This document shows, piece after piece, positions 1 through 6,703 of a stretch of 10,327 nt of DNA; the first letter of the stretch is position 1, and each line of letters begins with the position of its first letter. The notes beneath the pieces were generated by a model. That model searched no databases. It saw only the letters and a program-made list of their open reading frames with translations, and was not told the origin of the DNA. Position numbers and translations under genes: made by a program. This DNA comes from an uncultured Eubacteriales bacterium (GTDB lineage: Bacteria; Bacillota; Clostridia; Oscillospirales; Oscillospiraceae): NCBI GenBank assembly GCA_902475515.1, contig CABSAB010000027.1:1-10327 (forward strand), written 5' to 3'.

Positions 1-1
1 C

Positions 2-1183
2 GGAATTTGTGCGGCCGAGGACGGTGCGGCGGATGTGCGCATCGTGGCCTATGACGGCTCCATCGGCGGCATCTACGCCGAGGGCGCCGGTACCGATTAC
101 ACCGTGGAGGGCGCGGTCATCAGCCTCTCCGGCGACGGCCAGGGACTGGGTGAAAAATCCGCGGGCGCGGGCGTTTCGGACCACGCCAAGCTGACGCTGA
201 AGGACTGCCTTATCGACACCTACGGCCTGAGCCGGACCTCTACCTCCGCCAGCGGCGGCAGCGTGCTGAAGGTCTATGATTCCATTCTGGTGAGCCACGG
301 CGCGCCCTATGGAGACGACTGCCCCGGCGAAGCCCCCAAGATGAGCCCCCCTGCGCCCCTGGAGATCCAGGGCAACAACCGCACCCACTGCACGGTGCAG
401 AACTCCTACAGCTATTTCTACAACTCGCTGATCACCTGCGACGGGTGGGCAGCATTGTCTACGGACGCTTCCAACGGCTTTGTGTATCTGGAGGCCAACG
501 ACTGCAAGGTGGTGGCAACCAAATCCGGCTACGGCGCTTACGCCGACTGGGGTTGCCACGATGTATTCAACGACTGCAAATTTGACGTGGCCTGCCAGGG
601 CGCTATTATCGCTGGTGAGGCCAGCGTGAAATTCACCGGGTCGGAACTGAACTGCGGCACCTATCTGGCACTGATGCACTGCGTCATGGGCCGCCACACC
701 GAAGTGGGCGAGCTGACGCTGACGGACTGCGATGTGAAAACCGGAAAAACCGCCATTGAGGTCCACGGCCAGAACGTGGTGGTCTCCCTGGAGAACTGCA
801 CCATCGAGGCCGGCGGGGCGCTGATGCGCACCTGCAAGAATGAAGACCCCAACGCTGCCATGGTGAACGGGCGGCCCACCCCCGGCGATGAGCTGCGGAT
901 GAAGGACATGTCCGTGAATGGCGACATCCTCCACGAGGACCCCGAGCGGGACATGCGGGTATACATGACCTCCACCTGCCTGACGGGCAAGATCCTGAAC
1001 GCCGGGCTGGTGATGGATCAGGGCAGCCGCTGGTACGCCACGTGGGATTCCTCTGTGACCCTGGGCGGCGATGTGGAAGTGGCCCAGATCGACGCGCCGG
1101 GGGGCGTGACCATTACGGCCAAGGCCGATGGCGGACAGGGTACCTATGACCTGGCCTCCGGCGGTAAGCTGATCGTGGAGTGA
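2..1183 (+). CDS. Beta-helix-like repeat protein, C-terminal part (5' end outside window)
   Basis: The reading frame is open from base 2 to the TGA at 1181-1183, so about 393 residues of a longer protein are visible. GTG 35 lies inside the open frame, has no ribosome binding site and is not a credible start. The protein is built from short strand-turn units carrying a recurring [LF]xx[DN]Cx[IVF]-like motif: LTLKDCLI, LEANDCKV, FNDCKF, LTDCDV and LENCTI. Many Gly, Asn and Asp turns separate the strands. This is the pattern of right-handed parallel beta-helix proteins such as pectate-lyase-like folds and adhesins, where a stacked Cys/Asn ladder is common. No catalytic lyase motif is recognisable, so enzyme or structural role is open. 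The end, GKLIVE, looks like a natural last strand. Export is likely from the composition but cannot be seen, because the N-terminus is missing. It is followed at 35 bases by a small gene, probably in the same transcript. Confidence 0.8.
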   Translation, partial: GICAAEDGAADVRIVAYDGSIGGIYAEGAGTDYTVEGAVISLSGDGQGLGEKSAGAGVSDHAKLTLKDCLIDTYGLSRTSTSASGGSVLKVYDSILVSHGAPYGDDCPGEAPKMSPPAPLEIQGNNRTHCTVQNSYSYFYNSLITCDGWAALSTDASNGFVYLEANDCKVVATKSGYGAYADWGCHDVFNDCKFDVACQGAIIAGEASVKFTGSELNCGTYLALMHCVMGRHTEVGELTLTDCDVKTGKTAIEVHGQNVVVSLENCTIEAGGALMRTCKNEDPNAAMVNGRPTPGDELRMKDMSVNGDILHEDPERDMRVYMTSTCLTGKILNAGLVMDQGSRWYATWDSSVTLGGDVEVAQIDAPGGVTITAKADGGQGTYDLASGGKLIVE

Positions 1184-1204
1184 TTCCCCGTACCCTGCGG
1201 GGAA
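1184..1204 (+). other. Intercistronic hairpin next to a ribosome binding site
   Basis: TTCCCCG (1184-1190) is the exact reverse complement of CGGGGAA (1198-1204), giving a 7-bp stem with a 7-base loop directly after the stop codon at 1183. No T-run follows. Instead the Shine-Dalgarno sequence AGGAGG begins at 1206. The hairpin may protect the upstream mRNA 3' end or tune translation of the next gene. It is unlikely to be a full terminator. Confidence 0.55.
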
Positions 1205-1218
1205 CAGGAGGAGATGCG

Positions 1219-1437
1219 ATGTTCGGATTCAAGCGGAAACGCGGGAAAAAGGCGGCGTCCGCCCCTGCTCCGGTGGAAAAGGCCGGGAAAGATGCGGCGT
1301 TCGGGCTCTATCAGGCCCTTTCCTCCGGTCAGCGCACCGCTACCGGGGACCGCAGTGAGCTGTGCGCCGGGGCCATGAACAACAATCAGCGATTGGCCGC
1401 CCTCCAAATACTGCGGGACTGGAACGAAAAAGACTGA
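1219..1437 (+). CDS. Small basic hypothetical protein (72 aa)
   Basis: ATG 1219 is chosen over the more upstream in-frame ATG at 1180, because AGGAGG at 1206-1211 sits 7 bases before it and because ATG 1180 overlaps the end of the preceding gene. The protein starts with a strongly basic stretch, MFGFKRKRGKK, followed by an Ala/Pro-rich linker. A C-terminal half of about 45 residues looks helical (FGLYQALSSG, NNNQRLAALQILRDWNEKD). There is no signal peptide or membrane segment. I recognise no family. The basic start would suit nucleic-acid or membrane-surface binding, but that is only a guess. It lies between the beta-helix gene and a strong terminator, so it is the last gene of that transcript. 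A chance ORF is unlikely given the very good ribosome binding site and the terminator 5 bases after the stop. Confidence 0.7.
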   Translation: MFGFKRKRGKKAASAPAPVEKAGKDAAFGLYQALSSGQRTATGDRSELCAGAMNNNQRLAALQILRDWNEKD

Positions 1438-1442
1438 ACCAC

Positions 1443-1483
1443 CCCGGCGTGACACGGAATTTCCAGTGTCACGCCGGGCTTTT
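1443..1483 (+). terminator. Rho-independent terminator of the beta-helix/small-protein unit
   Basis: CCCGGCGTGACAC (1443-1455) pairs perfectly with GTGTCACGCCGGG (1466-1478), a 13-bp G+C-rich stem around a 10-base loop. It is followed by CTTTTC (1479-1484). The T-run is short, but the stem is very stable. It starts 5 bases after the stop codon of the small basic protein gene. Confidence 0.85.
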
Positions 1484-1537
1484 CATGGTCTGAATGTGTA
1501 GAAATTGGGAAATTTGTATTTTCCGGCGCCCAGCGGC

Positions 1538-1565
1538 TTCCTTTTGAGCTGTTTTATGCTATAAT
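1538..1565 (+). promoter_or_regulatory. Extended -10 promoter for the Cthe_2159-type gene
   Basis: A perfect TATAAT (1560-1565) is preceded by TGC (1557-1559), the extended -10 pattern. The -35 region is poor (best TTCCTT at 1538-1543, spacer 16), as expected when an extended -10 compensates. Transcription should start near 1572, about 34 bases before the GTG start at 1606. The upstream in-frame ATG at 1564 overlaps this -10 box, so it cannot be the translation start if the promoter is real. Confidence 0.65.
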
Positions 1566-1605
1566 GGCCTCAACCTGCAGTCCCGGATGGACTGGGAGAT
1601 CGGAT

Positions 1606-3627
1606 GTGATAGATTTGAACAAAAAAATACTGGGGATCGTACTGGCGGCGGTCCTGGTGCTGGGAGGCATTCTCTGCGCGGTGCTGCTGGGCGGAAACCT
1701 CACAGCACCGGAGGCGGAAGCGCTGCCATCGGCCGAGGCAACCGGCACAACGCCCGGTTCCGCAGCAGCGGCGGAAAGCGCCACAGAGCCTGCGGGGCCT
1801 GTGTGTAACATCTCCCTCAATGGCGACAGCGTGCAGATCGACGGTCCCGGGGCCAAGGCCAGCGGCTCCACCGTCACCATCACCCAGAACGGAGACTACT
1901 ATCTCTCCGGAACGCTGGAGGATGGGCAGATCCTGGTGGATGCGGACAAGGAAGCTGAGGATATCCGGCTGCATCTGGACGGCGTGGACATCACCTGCCA
2001 GACCAGCGCCCCCATTTATGTGAAGCAGGCGGGGCTGGTATACATCGAGACGGAGGCAGGAACGGAGAACTTCGTTGCCGACACGGCAAACTATGTCTTT
2101 GCCGAGGGAGAGGATGAGCCGGACGCGGCCATTTTCTCCAAGGATGACCTGTGCTTTGACGGCGAGGGCACCCTGACGGTGAGCGGAAGCTATGACATGG
2201 CGATCCATGGGAAGGATGACGTGATCTTTGCCCTGTTCGGGACCTATCACATCCGCTCCAAGGGCGACGGCGTCAAGGGCAAGGATTCCGTATCCATCCA
2301 CGATGTGACTATGGACATTGACGCCGGAGAGGACGGCATCCAGGCCAACAATGATAAAGAGGAGCTGAAGGGCACGGTCACCATCGGCGGCCAGTGTGAC
2401 CTCAGCATCAACGCCGGAAAGGACGGCATGAAAGCGGAAAGCCATCTGGCCATTCTGGACAGCGAGAATATTTCCATCCACGCCCAAGAGGACGGCATCG
2501 ATTCCACCTGGGCCGTTCAGATCGACAGCGGCAGACTGACGGTAATTGCAGAGCAGGACGGGATCCAGGCGGGAAGCGCGCTGGACATCTCCGGCGGGAC
2601 GCTGGGAATCGTCACCGGCGGCGGCGCGGACAACGCGCCGGAGCACACGGAGGACTTCGGCGGACCGCCCGGGTGGTTCCAGAACGCGGACACCGACGAG
2701 GCCGTCAGCGCCAAGGGGCTGAAATCCGACGGGGATATCACCATCTCCGGCGGCAGCATCACCATCGATTCCATGGATGATGCGGTGCACTGCGCCGGGA
2801 CGCTGACGGTGTCTGAGAGCGCCGACATGACCATTGAGACCGGCGACGACGGGTTCCATTCCGATGACACGCTCTCTATCGAGGGCGGAAAAGTTAACAT
2901 CCTGCGGAGCTATGAGGGGCTGGAGGCTGTATTCATCAACATCTCCGGTGGTGAGACCACGCTGACGGCATCAGACGACGGCCTGAACGCCGCAGGTGGC
3001 ACCACAGCAGATACAGACTTCGCCTTCCGGGGTCCTCCCATGGAGGGCATTGCGGAGACGCTGGAAGAGGCCACATATTATGTGCACATTACCGGCGGCA
3101 CCCTGACGGTGGATGCCGGAGGTGACGGACTGGATTCCAACGGAGCCATGTACATCGACGGCGGAGACATCTATGTGTCCGGTCCGGCGGGGAGCTTCAA
3201 CGGCGGGCTGGATTACACCACCACCGGGCAGATCAACGGCGGACGGCTGATGGTGACGGAGATCACCAGCATGGCTGAGAATTTTGACAGCTCCTCCAGC
3301 CAGGTGAGCTTTATGTATGTGCTCTCCTCTACACTGGAGGCGGGAAGCAAGGTGACCCTCACGGACAAGGCCGGTAAGGTCCTGGTGGACCGTGAGGCCA
3401 TCAAGGAATTCAATTGCGTGACCATCAGCCTGCCGGAACTGGAGGTAGGCGGGACCTATACCCTCACCTGCGGTGAGGAAACCATGGAGGTGGAGATCAC
3501 GGATACGATCTCCCGGCTGGGGACCGGCGGATTTGGCTTCGGCGGTCCCGGCGGCGGACCGGGTGGTGGTCCCGGCGGCGGCCCCGGAGGCGGAATGCCG
3601 GGGGGACCGGGCGGACCGCCCATGTGA
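1606..3627 (+). CDS. Cthe_2159-type carbohydrate-binding beta-helix protein, membrane-anchored or secreted
   Basis: The start is GTG 1606, with GGGAG at 1594-1598. The open frame reaches ATG 1564, but that codon sits in the -10 box. Residues 8-30 form a hydrophobic segment acting as signal peptide or anchor. A Cys lies in it, but GGILC is a poor lipobox. An Ala/Pro/Ser/Thr linker follows to about residue 66, then a long domain of stacked strand units. These carry a recurrent acidic-D-G-hydrophobic turn (GDGV, EDGI, KDGM, EDGI, QDGI, DDGF, DDGL, GDGL), often 22-23 residues apart, which fits one turn per beta-helix coil. The stretches AVSAKGLKSDGDITISGG and SMDDAVHC match what I know of the Cthe_2159 family, whose Clostridium thermocellum member is a calcium-containing beta-helix binding cellulose and acidic sugars. 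The tail (about 640-673) is almost pure Gly/Pro with a GGGP repeat. Likely role: polysaccharide binding at the cell surface. No catalytic function is visible. Confidence 0.85.
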   Translation: MIDLNKKILGIVLAAVLVLGGILCAVLLGGNLTAPEAEALPSAEATGTTPGSAAAAESATEPAGPVCNISLNGDSVQIDGPGAKASGSTVTITQNGDYYLSGTLEDGQILVDADKEAEDIRLHLDGVDITCQTSAPIYVKQAGLVYIETEAGTENFVADTANYVFAEGEDEPDAAIFSKDDLCFDGEGTLTVSGSYDMAIHGKDDVIFALFGTYHIRSKGDGVKGKDSVSIHDVTMDIDAGEDGIQANNDKEELKGTVTIGGQCDLSINAGKDGMKAESHLAILDSENISIHAQEDGIDSTWAVQIDSGRLTVIAEQDGIQAGSALDISGGTLGIVTGGGADNAPEHTEDFGGPPGWFQNADTDEAVSAKGLKSDGDITISGGSITIDSMDDAVHCAGTLTVSESADMTIETGDDGFHSDDTLSIEGGKVNILRSYEGLEAVFINISGGETTLTASDDGLNAAGGTTADTDFAFRGPPMEGIAETLEEATYYVHITGGTLTVDAGGDGLDSNGAMYIDGGDIYVSGPAGSFNGGLDYTTTGQINGGRLMVTEITSMAENFDSSSSQVSFMYVLSSTLEAGSKVTLTDKAGKVLVDREAIKEFNCVTISLPELEVGGTYTLTCGEETMEVEITDTISRLGTGGFGFGGPGGGPGGGPGGGPGGGMPGGPGGPPM

Positions 3628-3634
3628 GGATAAA

Positions 3635-3668
3635 AGCGCCCCGGAAGTTTCCTTCCGGGGCGCTTTTT
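3635..3668 (+). terminator. Rho-independent terminator of the Cthe_2159-type gene
   Basis: AGCGCCCCGGAAG (3635-3647) pairs with CTTCCGGGGCGCT (3652-3664) around a 4-base loop and runs into TTTTT (3664-3668). It begins 8 bases after the TGA at 3625-3627. Confidence 0.9.
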
Positions 3669-3677
3669 GCGTGAAAT

Positions 3678-3694
3678 TTGCGCCGCTGGCGCAA
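3678..3694. other. Middle hairpin in the convergent intergenic region
   Basis: TTGCGCC (3678-3684) and GGCGCAA (3688-3694) form a perfect 7-bp stem with a 3-base loop. On the minus strand it is followed by ATTTC. It sits between the plus-strand terminator and the minus-strand terminator-like hairpin and may add to bidirectional termination. Confidence 0.5.
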
Positions 3695-3719
3695 GTAAAG
3701 TACCGCGTGGCAAAATTTT

Positions 3720-3745
3720 ATAAGCGCCCCGTACAGGGCGCTTAT
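3720..3745 (-). terminator. Terminator-like hairpin after trkH
   Basis: ATAAGCGCCC (3720-3729) pairs with GGGCGCTTAT (3736-3745), a 10-bp stem and 6-base loop. It lies 25 bases beyond the trkH stop codon. Read on the minus strand, the stem is followed by AAAATTTTG, so the T-run is displaced. On the plus strand it is followed by only two more T residues. It is the likely end of the murJ-trkA-trkH transcript. Confidence 0.6.
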
Positions 3746-3770
3746 TTCGCTGTCCCGGCACCGCTGGAGC

Positions 3771-5216
3771 TTATCCGTGCTTCTTCCAGGTGGCAGGCAG
3801 GAGGAAGATGATCAACGGGAAGATCTCCAGGCGGCCGGCCAGCATATCGAAGATCAGCACCAGCTTGGAAAGCCACGAAAAACAGGCGAAATTCCCCACC
3901 GGGCCGACGGCGCCCAAACCGGGGCCGATATTATTGATGGTGGCGGCCACGGCGGTAAAGGTGGTGGTGGTATCCAGGCCATCCAGGGAGATCAGCAGCA
4001 CGCTGATCCCGTAAATCAGCACGAAAACCACCAGATAGACAAAGGTGTTTTGCACCACGTCATCATCCACCGTCTTGCCGTTGAGGCGCAGGTGGCGCAC
4101 GGACCGGGGATGGGCCAGGCGGCGCAGCTCCTTGGATACCGCCTTGAAATAGATCACAAACCGGCTGATCTTGATGCCGCCGCCGGTGGAGCCGGCACAG
4201 GCACCGGTGAACATGATGGTCACCAGAATGATCTTGCTGTAGGTGGGCCAGAGGTTGAAATCCACGGTGGCATAGCCGGTGGTGGTCATCACCGAGGAGA
4301 CACTGAAAAAGGCGTCGATGGGGCTGACTCCGTTGCCGATGAGGCCCACATGGTAGAGGTTTAGCAAAATGGTGCCAGAGGCGAAGAAGAACGCAAACAG
4401 GTACCAGCGGATCTCCTCCATTTTCAGGGCATCTTTCAGCTTCCGGAAGATCAGCAGATAATAGAAGTTGAAGTTCAGGCCAAACAGCAGCATGAACACC
4501 GTGACGGTGACCTTGCAGAACATGCTGTACTCCGCAAAGCTGGAGGACAGCACCCCGAAGCCGCCGGTGCCCGCAGCGCCGAAGGTCAGGCAGGCCGCAT
4601 CGAATACGGTCATCCCCCCGATCTTCAAAAGCAGGAAGCACAGCAGCGACAATCCCAGGTAGATCCCATAGAGCCAGGCCGCCGAGGAGCGGAGCTTGGG
4701 CGAGAGCTTATCCACCGTGGGACCGGGGCTTTCCGCCCGCATGAGATAGAGGTTGTGCCCGCCCGCCAGGGGCAGAATCGCCAGCATGAATACCAGCACG
4801 CCCATGCCGCCGATCCAGTGGGAAAAGCTCCGCCAGAACAGCATACACCGATCCAGGTCCTCCACCCGGGGGAGGATGCTGGCGCCGGTGGTGGTGAAGC
4901 CCGAGACCATCTCGAACATGGCGTCGAGATAGTGGGGGATCTGCCCGGTAATGGCAAAGGGGGCCGCACCGATGGCGGATATGGCGATCCAGCTCAGGGA
5001 CGTGGCCACAATGCCCTCCCTGGCATAGAAGCTGGTATTCTTCGGCTTTTTTCGGATGGCCAGGAGACCCACCAGGGCCGCCGCCAGGGCACAGGCCAGA
5101 AAGCACAGGCCGCTCTGCTCGCCGTAGAGAAAGCCCACCAGGGCCGGCAGCAGCATCAGCACCGCCTCGATCTCAATGACACAGCCCACGATATATCCGA
5201 TCATTGATAGATTCAT
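3771..5216 (-). CDS. trkH: TrkH/KtrB-type potassium uptake membrane subunit
   Basis: This 481-residue integral membrane protein is the K+-conducting subunit of a Trk/Ktr uptake system. All four pore loops of the family are present: TTTGAS (108-113), AGTGGFG (215-221), TTTGYA (311-316) and NNIGPGLG (428-435), each with the conserved filter Gly. The gate-associated AGSTGGGIK (341-349) and the C-terminal DMLAGRLEIFP (457-467) are also typical. Length and hydrophobic segments (start, 28-52, 70-90, 132-150, 180-200, 235-257, 272-292, 325-345, 390-412, 450-473) fit a full protein. Start ATG 5216 has GGAG 8 bases upstream; a second Met at residue 5 is possible. It follows trkA by 56 bases in the same direction. 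TrkA should bind its cytoplasmic face and gate it by nucleotide. Nothing is broken or missing. Confidence 0.97.
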   Translation of the reverse strand: MNLSMIGYIVGCVIEIEAVLMLLPALVGFLYGEQSGLCFLACALAAALVGLLAIRKKPKNTSFYAREGIVATSLSWIAISAIGAAPFAITGQIPHYLDAMFEMVSGFTTTGASILPRVEDLDRCMLFWRSFSHWIGGMGVLVFMLAILPLAGGHNLYLMRAESPGPTVDKLSPKLRSSAAWLYGIYLGLSLLCFLLLKIGGMTVFDAACLTFGAAGTGGFGVLSSSFAEYSMFCKVTVTVFMLLFGLNFNFYYLLIFRKLKDALKMEEIRWYLFAFFFASGTILLNLYHVGLIGNGVSPIDAFFSVSSVMTTTGYATVDFNLWPTYSKIILVTIMFTGACAGSTGGGIKISRFVIYFKAVSKELRRLAHPRSVRHLRLNGKTVDDDVVQNTFVYLVVFVLIYGISVLLISLDGLDTTTTFTAVAATINNIGPGLGAVGPVGNFACFSWLSKLVLIFDMLAGRLEIFPLIIFLLPATWKKHG

Positions 5217-5272
5217 TTCGATCTCTCCAGTTTGCGGTCCGGGCTCTCGCGCCGGGCCGCCTCCTCATTTCC

Positions 5273-6631
5273 TCAGCGGACGATATCCGAAAGGTCCCGA
5301 ATGCCCTTCCGGGTGGTGACGATCACCACGATATCGCCGGGCTCGATGGTATCCTGTCCCGTGGGGGCAATGATCCGGCCCCGGCGGTTGATGGCGCAGA
5401 CCAGCAGGTCCTTCTTGAGGCCCAGCTCCTGGAGCTTCACGCCGATGATATCCGAAGCGCCGGGGCGCACCACGAATTCCATGGCCTCCACCTGGCCGTC
5501 CAGCAGGCGGTAGAGGGTCTCCACATTGTTGCCGCTGGCGTTCTCCATGGCCCGGACATAGCGGACCAGGGTCTCGGCGGTGATATTCTTGGGGGACACC
5601 ACGGACCCCAGAGGCAGTCCCTCAATGACCTCCTCAAAGTCAATGCGGCTGATCTTGGTGACCACCTTGGCCTGGGAGACCTTGTCGGCATACAGCGCCA
5701 GCATGATATTCTCCTCATCCAGCCCGGTCAGGCAGATGAACGCTTCGGTGTCCCGAAGTCCCTCCTCCTGCAGAAGCAGCCGGTCGGTACAGTCTCCGTG
5801 GATGATATGGGCCTTGGGGAGCTTATCCGCAAGCTCCTCGCACCGGGCCCGGTCCTCCTCGATGATCTTCACCTGCATACGGGCACGGCACAGCATCAGC
5901 GCCAGATATTCCGAGGTGTTGCCGCCGCCGGCGATGGTCACGGAGCGGATGGGCTCCTTGCGGATGTTCAGCTTGTGCAGCACTGTGGCGATCTCCGCCA
6001 CGGGAATCACTACGGAGACCTTGTCCCCCACCCGGAGGTCCGTGGTGCCGCTGGGAATGGTGATCTCCCCGTCCCGCTCCCGGATGCACACCAGCATTTT
6101 TCCGCCCAGGAGGCTATTGATCTCCATCATGTTCTTTCCGGCCAGGGGGGAGCCAGTCTTGATGAGAAACCGGATCATATTCACCCGGCTCCGGTCAAAG
6201 ATGTCCACATCCAGGGCCGAGGGGATCTGCAAAAGCCGCACGATATCCTGCGCCGCCGCCCACTCGGGGTTGATGGCCATGGAAAGGCCCAGCTCCTCCT
6301 TGATGAAGCGAATGTCCTCATAATAGCCGGGATCCCGCACCCGGGCAATGGTCTGGCAGGCGCCGGCCTTCCGGGCAATGAGGCAGGCCAGCATGTTCAG
6401 CTCGTCGTGGTCCGTGACGGCGATGAGCAGGTCCGCCTGCCCGATGCCCGCCTCCACCTGGATGCGGTGGCTGGTGCCGTTGCCCGCGACGCCTTGGATG
6501 TCCATGGCGTTGACCGCAGCCTCCAGGCGCTCCCGGTCCGTGTCGATGAGGGTGATGGAATGGCCCTCCTGGCGGAGCTGCTCGGCCATGGTGAGGCCCA
6601 CCTTGCCGCAGCCTACAATGATAATGTTCAT
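5273..6631 (-). CDS. trkA: TrkA, Trk potassium uptake regulatory protein (two RCK domains)
   Basis: This 452-residue cytoplasmic regulator gates the TrkH channel by binding NAD(H) or adenine nucleotides. It has the duplicated layout of full-length TrkA. The first RCK-N Rossmann domain begins at residue 1 with GCGKVG (7-12) and an acidic strand-2 end (LIDTD, 28-32). An RCK-C domain lies at about 140-225. A second RCK-N begins near 228 with AGGGNTSEYLA (234-244) and an acidic IIEED (256-260). A second RCK-C runs to the end (TGQDTIEPGDIVVIV, about 424-438). The second glycine motif is degenerate, with Ser in place of the last Gly, so this half may bind nucleotide differently; loss of that Gly in the second half is not rare in this family. 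Start ATG 6631 has AAGGA 5 bases upstream. murJ lies 72 bases upstream and trkH 56 bases downstream, suggesting one transcript. Confidence 0.96.
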   Translation of the reverse strand: MNIIIVGCGKVGLTMAEQLRQEGHSITLIDTDRERLEAAVNAMDIQGVAGNGTSHRIQVEAGIGQADLLIAVTDHDELNMLACLIARKAGACQTIARVRDPGYYEDIRFIKEELGLSMAINPEWAAAQDIVRLLQIPSALDVDIFDRSRVNMIRFLIKTGSPLAGKNMMEINSLLGGKMLVCIRERDGEITIPSGTTDLRVGDKVSVVIPVAEIATVLHKLNIRKEPIRSVTIAGGGNTSEYLALMLCRARMQVKIIEEDRARCEELADKLPKAHIIHGDCTDRLLLQEEGLRDTEAFICLTGLDEENIMLALYADKVSQAKVVTKISRIDFEEVIEGLPLGSVVSPKNITAETLVRYVRAMENASGNNVETLYRLLDGQVEAMEFVVRPGASDIIGVKLQELGLKKDLLVCAINRRGRIIAPTGQDTIEPGDIVVIVTTRKGIRDLSDIVR

Positions 6632-6658
6632 ATGTATCCTTCTTCCCCAGAGGAAATA

Positions 6659-6690
6659 CCCGGAAGCGGGGCAGGGCCCCAGCTGCCGGG
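6659..6690 (-). other. Possible hairpin between murJ and trkA
   Basis: CCCGG (6659-6663) can pair with CCGGG (6686-6690), and inside it GGGG (6668-6671) with CCCC (6677-6680), leaving an internal loop. Read on the minus strand it is followed only by TATTTCC, so it is not a good terminator. It could give partial read-through between murJ and trkA or act as an mRNA processing or stability element. Confidence 0.35.
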
Positions 6691-6703
6691 GTGTTATCTT
6701 ACC

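Noticed and set aside
1570..2859. A minus-strand open frame of about 429 codons opposite the Cthe_2159-type gene
   Set aside because: It is a shadow of the repetitive coding strand. No ribosome binding site or domain is seen, and the plus-strand product has family motifs, a promoter and a terminator.
1606..3627. The repeated GGGP and D-G motifs as a DNA repeat or CRISPR array
   Set aside because: They are codon-level repeats inside one intact reading frame, with varied DNA sequence and no spacer structure.
3777..4364. Plus-strand open frames opposite trkH
   Set aside because: They are antisense to the pore-loop segments of trkH and give Gly/His/Gln-rich sequence without family features.
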